Assembly (NCBI GenBank): GCA_002005505.1
Contig: KV908502.1
Span: forward strand, 259,356-281,855
DNA from: Botryococcus braunii
Taxonomy: Eukaryota > Chlorophyta > Trebouxiophyceae
Direction: 5' to 3'
DNA: 22,500 nt
Shown: positions 18,286-22,500 of the stretch, one piece after another
Numbering within the stretch: the stretch's first letter is position 1
Layout: each line of letters starts with the position of its first letter
Translations under genes and position numbers: made by a program
Notes under the pieces: generated by a model
Databases searched by the model: none
The model's input: only the letters and a program-made list of their open reading frames with translations
Told to the model about the DNA's origin: nothing

Positions 18286-18775
18286 GTCATTCATGTATAT
18301 CACCTTAAACATTCTGGGTCAATTACCCTATGGTCCATGCCAGACAGTAGGTCATGGCGTGAAGCGCATGCATTGCGCAACGATAAAATGGTAATCTTCT
18401 GGTACCCACAACTCACTCCTGGTCAGCCCAAAAACTTTCAACACCAGGTCATTCATGTATATCACCTTAAACATTCTGGGTCAATTACCCTATGGTCCAT
18501 GCCAGACTGTAGGTCAGGGCGTGAAGCGCATGCATTGCGCAACGATAAAATTGTAATCTTCTGGTACCCACAACTCACTCCTGGTGAGCCCAAAAACTTT
18601 CAACACCAGGTCATTCATGTATATCCCCTTAAACGTTCTGGGTCAATTACCCCATGGTCCATGCCAGATTGTAGGTCAGGGCGTGAAGCGCATGCATTGT
18701 GCAACGATAAAATTGTAACCTTCTGGTACCCACAATTAACTCCTGGTCAGCCCAAAAACTTTCAACACCAAGTCA
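18286..18775. repeat. 162-bp tandem repeat, three copies
   Basis: Units start at about 18286, 18448 and 18610, with a truncated fourth start at 18772. They begin GTCATTCATGTATATCACCTT and differ at scattered positions. Because 162 is 54 codons, a plus-strand frame (18337-18873) stays open and repeats RSGREAHALRNDK...FWYPQLTPG...PKNFQHQV. It is antisense to the element and probably open by periodicity. Confidence 0.93.
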
Positions 18776-19124
18776 AAAAACCTCAAAATACCTTTCTTAG
18801 GGATTTTCACAACACCACATACACAGACACACATAGAGAGAGGTCTCACAAGCCACACTGGACCCATATATGACCCTATGTAGGACCACTCAAGTTTTGA
18901 AAACCGCGTTGGCCACACAACATCAGCCACACATCGCATTGACTACACATCATTGACCAGACACAACCAGTCTATGTCTAGTTTTAAACTCTGGAAAACA
19001 TGGAAGGAATGCCAGGCACATAAGACAAGTCATGACATTGATTACACAGCAGTTCCGATAAGAGGTCTTGTCTCCGCAACTGCACGACAGTTCAATGAGG
19101 CACACGACTCCCGATTTAGCATTT
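18776..19124. other. Retrotransposon interior, no coding content recognised
   Basis: Short open frames on both strands only. A CACA/CATCA-rich stretch near 18910-18960 repeats CCACACATC-like words. Confidence 0.4.
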
Positions 19125-19290
19125 CTCACCCTCAACATTAGGGACTAGCCATCAGCGACTCCGAACGCGACACCTGATCAGCCTGTCTCACCCTCAACAT
19201 TAGGGACTAGCCATCAGCGAGTCCGAAAGCGACACCTGATCAGCCTTTCTCACCCTCAACATTAGGGACTAGCTATCAGCGAGTAGCAGC
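19125..19290. repeat. 62-bp tandem repeat, about 2.7 copies
   Basis: Units start at 19125, 19187 and 19249 with CTCACCCTCAACATTAGGGA, followed by CTAGCCATCAGCGA and a GACACCTGATCAGCC segment. Copies differ by only a few bases. Confidence 0.93.
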
Positions 19291-19908
19291 GCAAGCCACA
19301 ATAAGAATGTGCTCAGTGGACTGGGGAACCAAAAGTCCCTTACCACCATATTGCACCAACTCCTGGCTGTTTACACACACAATCAATGTCTTTCAAGCCC
19401 CAGCTCATGGACATCTTTACACACGCATACACATACAACACATATGTAGGCCCATCCACATGCTGCAGTACCTGTACTGTTGCTCATGGTGTCTACCAAT
19501 ACCTGGGTGGGGGCTCCCTAGGGTCCACCCACTTCTTCCTGCTGAGTATCACACTTGCTGTCAGTGGGTAGAGGTCATTCATTACTACATTTGTAAATCT
19601 GACCCCCTTGATCTCCAGCCTTAAGTGTGTGACAGACTTTAAAAGAAGCCTTTCTATTGGTTCACCTCTCAACCACTACACTTACTGTAACACAGGAGCA
19701 TCACTTCCTCTCTCAACTCATTGAGTCACACACTCACAACTTCAGGACTCAAATCATACACAACCTCCCATATGCACTCAGAATTTCACTCCTCCATCCC
19801 ATGGAATTTCACTCCACCATTGGCCAAGGTGGTCTTCCGCCTTGTCCCTTTCCAACCGGGATTTCACCAGCTCGCCTTGCGGATGAAACTGCCAAGATTT
19901 CTTGGCAA
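19291..19908. other. Retrotransposon 5' interior (leader/gag position), no gene recognised
   Basis: This is where gag would be expected in the minus orientation. No gag-like or zinc-knuckle motif is seen. It includes a local repeat of GAATTTCACTCC/GGAATTTCACTCCACCA near 19780-19815 and a GCCAAGA/TCTTGGC hairpin at 19891-19906. Confidence 0.45.
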
Positions 19909-19936
19909 TTCAGAATCCATTCGAATGGATTCTGAA
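19909..19936. repeat. 28-bp perfect palindrome
   Basis: TTCAGAATCCATTC followed by its exact reverse complement GAATGGATTCTGAA, with no spacer. It lies in the element's 5' leader, about 160 bp from the primer-binding site. Confidence 0.95.
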
Positions 19937-20080
19937 GCATATACTGCGACATGAAGGCGGGGTACAAAACTGCGGGGCTGTCGCTCCCTGTGGGACTGGC
20001 GTAGACTTGTGTAGTGTCCGCTGGCCACCACTGCCTTGCCCAAAAACCACATATCGGCTTGTCCTCAGCACCCAGAGTTG

Positions 20081-20095
20081 GGTGGGCCCATAACC
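20081..20095 (-). other. Primer-binding site, initiator tRNA-Met anticodon-arm type
   Basis: Minus strand GGTTATGGGCCCACC directly follows the 5' LTR (ending at 20096). Its complement GGTGGGCCCATAACC includes the CAU anticodon and matches, as I recall it, the anticodon arm of plant initiator tRNA-Met. That implies priming from an internal half-tRNA end, as for Drosophila copia and yeast Ty5, instead of the usual 3'-end site (TGGTATCAGAGC) of plant copia elements. Confidence 0.75.
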
Positions 20096-20795
20096 TGTTA
20101 GGTTATGAGCATTCGGCATCACCTGTAAGCAAGCAGACAGGTCGTAAGTTCGTGCCACTCCAGCTACCGTCCTTGACGACTGTGTGCTCTTTAGACACAT
20201 GCAACTGCATGAACAAGACTGGCATCCTTATGTGCCCAGTATCTTTCCAAACCAGTTCCGTTACATGTTGATCTGTCAATGAGCATCTACACACGGATAA
20301 GCTCCTGACGGCTGAAAGCAAGTACCTTCCTATACTCAATCAAGACTCCGTCCCTTAGCTGTTTGGGAGACTTGATTGTACACTAAGATGGTTCACTTAC
20401 AAACAAGCAATCAAACATGAACACATTACCAATACACACCCTGCGTCACCGCACCTGTAAGCAAGCAGACAGGTCGTAAGTTCGTGCCTCTCCAGCTACA
20501 GTCCTTGACGACTGTCTGCTCTTTAGACACATGCAACTGCATGAACAAGACTGGCATCCTTATGTGCCCAGTATCTTTCCAAACCAGTTGCTCGACTATG
20601 CGGTGATCGCAGCTTTAATAGTCCTTTCACACTAACGCGTAATCTAGATCAGATTGTACCTTATATTCGAAATAGACCTCATCCGAACGTGTCTTGAGGT
20701 ACCTTATGTGGATAGTGGACCCGTATCTTAATAATGTACATTTGAAGATCACCTAAAGCACAAGGCATTCTATAATGTATGTTCACAACTCAACA
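20096..20795 (-). repeat. LTR, 5' in element orientation
   Basis: 700 bp, two visible differences from 15742-16442. It starts TGTTAGGTTATGAGC and ends CACAACTCAACA on the plus strand, giving the standard TG...CA termini. Confidence 0.96.
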
Positions 20796-20800
20796 GCTGT
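20796..20800. repeat. Target-site duplication, right (GCTGT)
   Basis: Exact match to 15737-15741. Removing the element and one copy restores ATAATGGCTGTCCATAC, which parallels CACAATGGCTGTTCATCC near 14502. Confidence 0.93.
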
Positions 20801-20802
20801 CC

Positions 20803-21193
20803 ATACAAAGTAGTATCAAAGGTATTATGACACAGGAGTAATCGTTGAGCAATGTTAGTATATCTCATGAATGTACGTACTTCAAATACTAATCCTTCGA
20901 TACAAAGTAGTATCAAAGGTATTATGGCACAGGAGTAATCGTTAAGCAATATTAGTATATCTCATGAATGTACGTACTTCAAAAACTGATCCTTCGATAC
21001 AAAGTAGTCTCAAAGAACTATGACACAGGAGTAATCGTTGAGCAATGTTAGTATATCTCATGAATGTATGTACTTCAAATACTAATCCTTCGATACAAAG
21101 TAGTATCAAAGGTATTATGACACAGGAGTAATCGTTGAGCAATGTTAGTATATCTCATGAATGTACGTACTTCAAATACTAATTCTTCGATAC
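20803..21193. repeat. 97-bp satellite, four copies
   Basis: Units start with ATACAAAGTAGTATCAAAGG at 20803, 20900, 20997 (GTCTCAAAG variant, a few bases different) and 21093, period 96-97 bp. Each contains CAGGAGTAATCGTTGAGCAA and CTCATGAATGTACGTACTTC. The minus open frames across it simply repeat with the period. Confidence 0.95.
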
Positions 21194-21442
21194 TAATTGT
21201 CGCAATCGCTGGCCGCCCAGGCCAGTGACATAAACTAGCACAGAAGAGAGGGAGAGAGCGAACTCCTATGTTAACATGACCAATTGTTTCGGACCAATCC
21301 TGGTTCGATAAAAGGAAAGCCCTCTTCAAATTTATTGAGATACATATTTGGTACATTGGAAAACAATCAGGAAAATATGGCAGTGCCCTGACAAAGTACA
21401 AGACTCCCCATAAGCAAAAAAGTCTAGCAAAATCTACATGTA
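21194..21442. other. Spacer, no gene recognised
   Basis: Includes the small inverted repeat CTGGCC/GGCCAG near 21210-21226. No coding or RNA signature is seen. Confidence 0.4.
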
Positions 21443-21900
21443 ACTGACCGTCTAAGCATTTGTATACACATGTACATTTTCAAGTACAGTATATTCCAAG
21501 AGACAAGATCACTCATTGGTATCTCAGACAGCTTTAGATCACCAGGAGTACCTGTTGGGGAAGGTGCTGGACGTGTTGAAGTTGCAGTATCTCCGATTAT
21601 CACCTACATAGTAAAGAATATGTATTCAGCATTCTCAACTGCTGTCATGGATGTATTTACTTAAGTACTGTATTAGACTATTGCAAGGCTTGGGCTTGTT
21701 TGTGGACAAATTCCCCTGTCAGAAACCATGGAAGAATTTGTATATCAAGAAATAAATATATTTTCCCAGGACCAGTGTCATAGTTTACAGCACATGGAAT
21801 TTTCAGGAGGTTATATGTCATAGGTTGCAGCACAGAAAATGTTTGGAAGGTCGTAAAATCGTTGTCAGTCTCTACATATTTGGAATGTCATATAAATTGC
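21443..21900. repeat. Segmental repeat, copy B
   Basis: The counterpart of 14036-14640, in the same orientation and block order, separated from it by the cassette array, retrotransposon and satellite. The block GGCTGTTCATCC of copy A is absent; TCATAGTTTACAGCACA-type sequence stands there instead. Confidence 0.85.
21552..21603 (-). repeat. Exon-like cassette, copy 5
   Basis: Minus strand TGTAG|GTGATAATCGGAGATAC...CAACAG|GTACTCC, 52 nt, reading VIIGDTATSTRPAPSPT. A sixth, more diverged trace (CAACCAACAG|GTACTC on the minus strand) lies near 21931-21960, beside a GA-rich remnant. Confidence 0.55.
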
Positions 21901-22057
21901 TGCATCAGAGAAAAGAAAGAGAGCAAGAGTACCTGTTGGTTGATGCTCCTAAAGTAGACACGTCTAAGCAGACTCCTGCTAATGAAAGCAGTCCGACAGA
22001 CCCATAACGGATTCCTACACCACGCAAAACAGCCGTTAGTTCAAATAACACGAATAC

Positions 22058-22500
22058 CCGACCCTATGTTCAGCAATCAAATCTAACCCTCACAGATACA
22101 TGTACATCCTTTACGAGCAGTATATTCAAACAGTACCCGCCAACAAAAACAACCATCCATATAGGCGACGGGATCACCATGCGACACCAAAACAACATCG
22201 CCAACTGCGTACACTTGCAAACACATGTACATTCTTCACAACGAATATGTTCAAACAACACTCACAACAACAGCAATCGGCGACATACGCAACGGGTTCG
22301 CAATGCTGATCCCGTCGCCTATCCAACCGTTACTTCAGATAACACACACACCAGCCTCTATGCTCAGCAATCACCACTAACCCTCATAGACACATGTACT
22401 TCCTTTACAAGCAGTATATTCACACAACACCCGACAACAAAAACACCCTTTCATATAGGCGACGGGTTCACCGTGCGACAACCGCATACACTCACACGCA
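22058..22500. repeat. Interspersed tandem family with ACATGTAC/CAGTATATTC core
   Basis: Two longer units 294 bp apart (CAGCAATCA at 22071 and 22365) share CTAACCCTCA, ACATGTAC, CAGTATATTCA and TATAGGCGACGGG. A third, partial ACATGTAC unit starts at 22223. The core also occurs at 14058 and 21468, linking it to the segmental repeats. GATAGGCGACGGGATCA-like sequence near 22158-22178 is inverted near 22304-22322. The family continues past the window end. Confidence 0.85.

Larger units (their letters stand above)
15742..20795 (-). mobile_element. Ty1/copia-type LTR retrotransposon, recent, probably non-autonomous
   Basis: A 5,054-bp element bounded by direct LTRs of 701 and 700 bp, each TGTTAGG...CTCAACA, and flanked by the 5-bp duplication GCTGT. 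Orientation is minus: the primer-binding site adjoins the right LTR (20081-20095), the polypurine tract adjoins the left LTR (16443-16455), and the pol remnant reads on the minus strand. I count two LTR differences by eye: a G/A at the tenth base of the element's first LTR motif, and a one-base indel near 15908. That implies a young insertion. The 3,653-bp interior shows only an RT/RNase H remnant at 16512-16990. Gag, protease, integrase and most RT were not recognised, so it probably depended on proteins made elsewhere. Placement in the copia group rests on the RT/RNase H wording. Confidence 0.93.

Noticed and set aside
19125..19290. CRISPR-like array
   Set aside because: The repeats are contiguous 62-bp tandem units without unique spacers, inside a eukaryotic retrotransposon.
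20942..21401. Minus-strand frames repeating LLCIEGLVFEVHTFMRYTNIA
   Set aside because: The repetition follows the 97-bp satellite, and frames differ between units because 97 is not a multiple of three.

Overview
The window is eukaryotic nuclear DNA, most likely from a green-lineage (streptophyte-type) alga or early-diverging plant. Three things point there. A 16-17 exon gene with GT-AG introns reads closer to my recollection of plant PP4R3 than of animal PP4R3. The window contains a Ty1/copia LTR retrotransposon. That element's primer-binding site matches, as I recall it, the anticodon arm of plant initiator tRNA-Met. The genus cannot be fixed from sequence alone. Long (GA)n, (CA)n and poly-G tracts are abundant and account for many spurious open frames.

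Layout. 1-2819: no gene seen; a ~0.5 kb compound (GA)n/(GT)n microsatellite and the probable 3' UTR of the next gene. 2820-11006, minus strand: a complete-looking gene for protein phosphatase 4 regulatory subunit 3 (PP4R3/SMEK/PSY2/falafel), with an EVH1-like N-terminus, SMK-1 and ARM-like middle, acidic tail and basic C-terminal exon. I reassembled it exon by exon; phases agree throughout, with one real ambiguity around a possible 16-nt microexon at 9433-9448. 11007-13398: upstream flank, a (CA)n tract and nothing else recognised. 13399-14024, minus strand: two joined exons resembling DNA-binding domains A and B of the replication protein A large subunit, with no recognisable remainder.

14025-15741 and 20796-22500 are a repeat-rich accessory region. 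It has diverged segmental copies, a short exon-like cassette repeated at least five times with conserved AG/GT edges and GA tracts beside some copies, a 97-bp satellite, and a further family built on an ACATGTAC...CAGTATATTC core. Inside it sits a 5,054-bp LTR retrotransposon (15742-20795, minus strand) with 701/700-bp LTRs, an exact 5-bp target duplication (GCTGT), a polypurine tract and a half-tRNA-type primer site. The LTRs show two differences by eye, so insertion looks recent. The only pol sequence recognised is a reverse transcriptase/RNase H remnant lacking the core of RNase H, so the element is probably non-autonomous and moved in trans. Its interior carries 162-bp and 62-bp tandem repeats and a 28-bp perfect palindrome.

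The most interesting items are the retrotransposon's anticodon-arm primer site with its U5 complement, the repeated exon-like cassette upstream of the RPA-like exons, and two splice oddities in PP4R3 (the possible microexon and a stop-free 258-nt intron).
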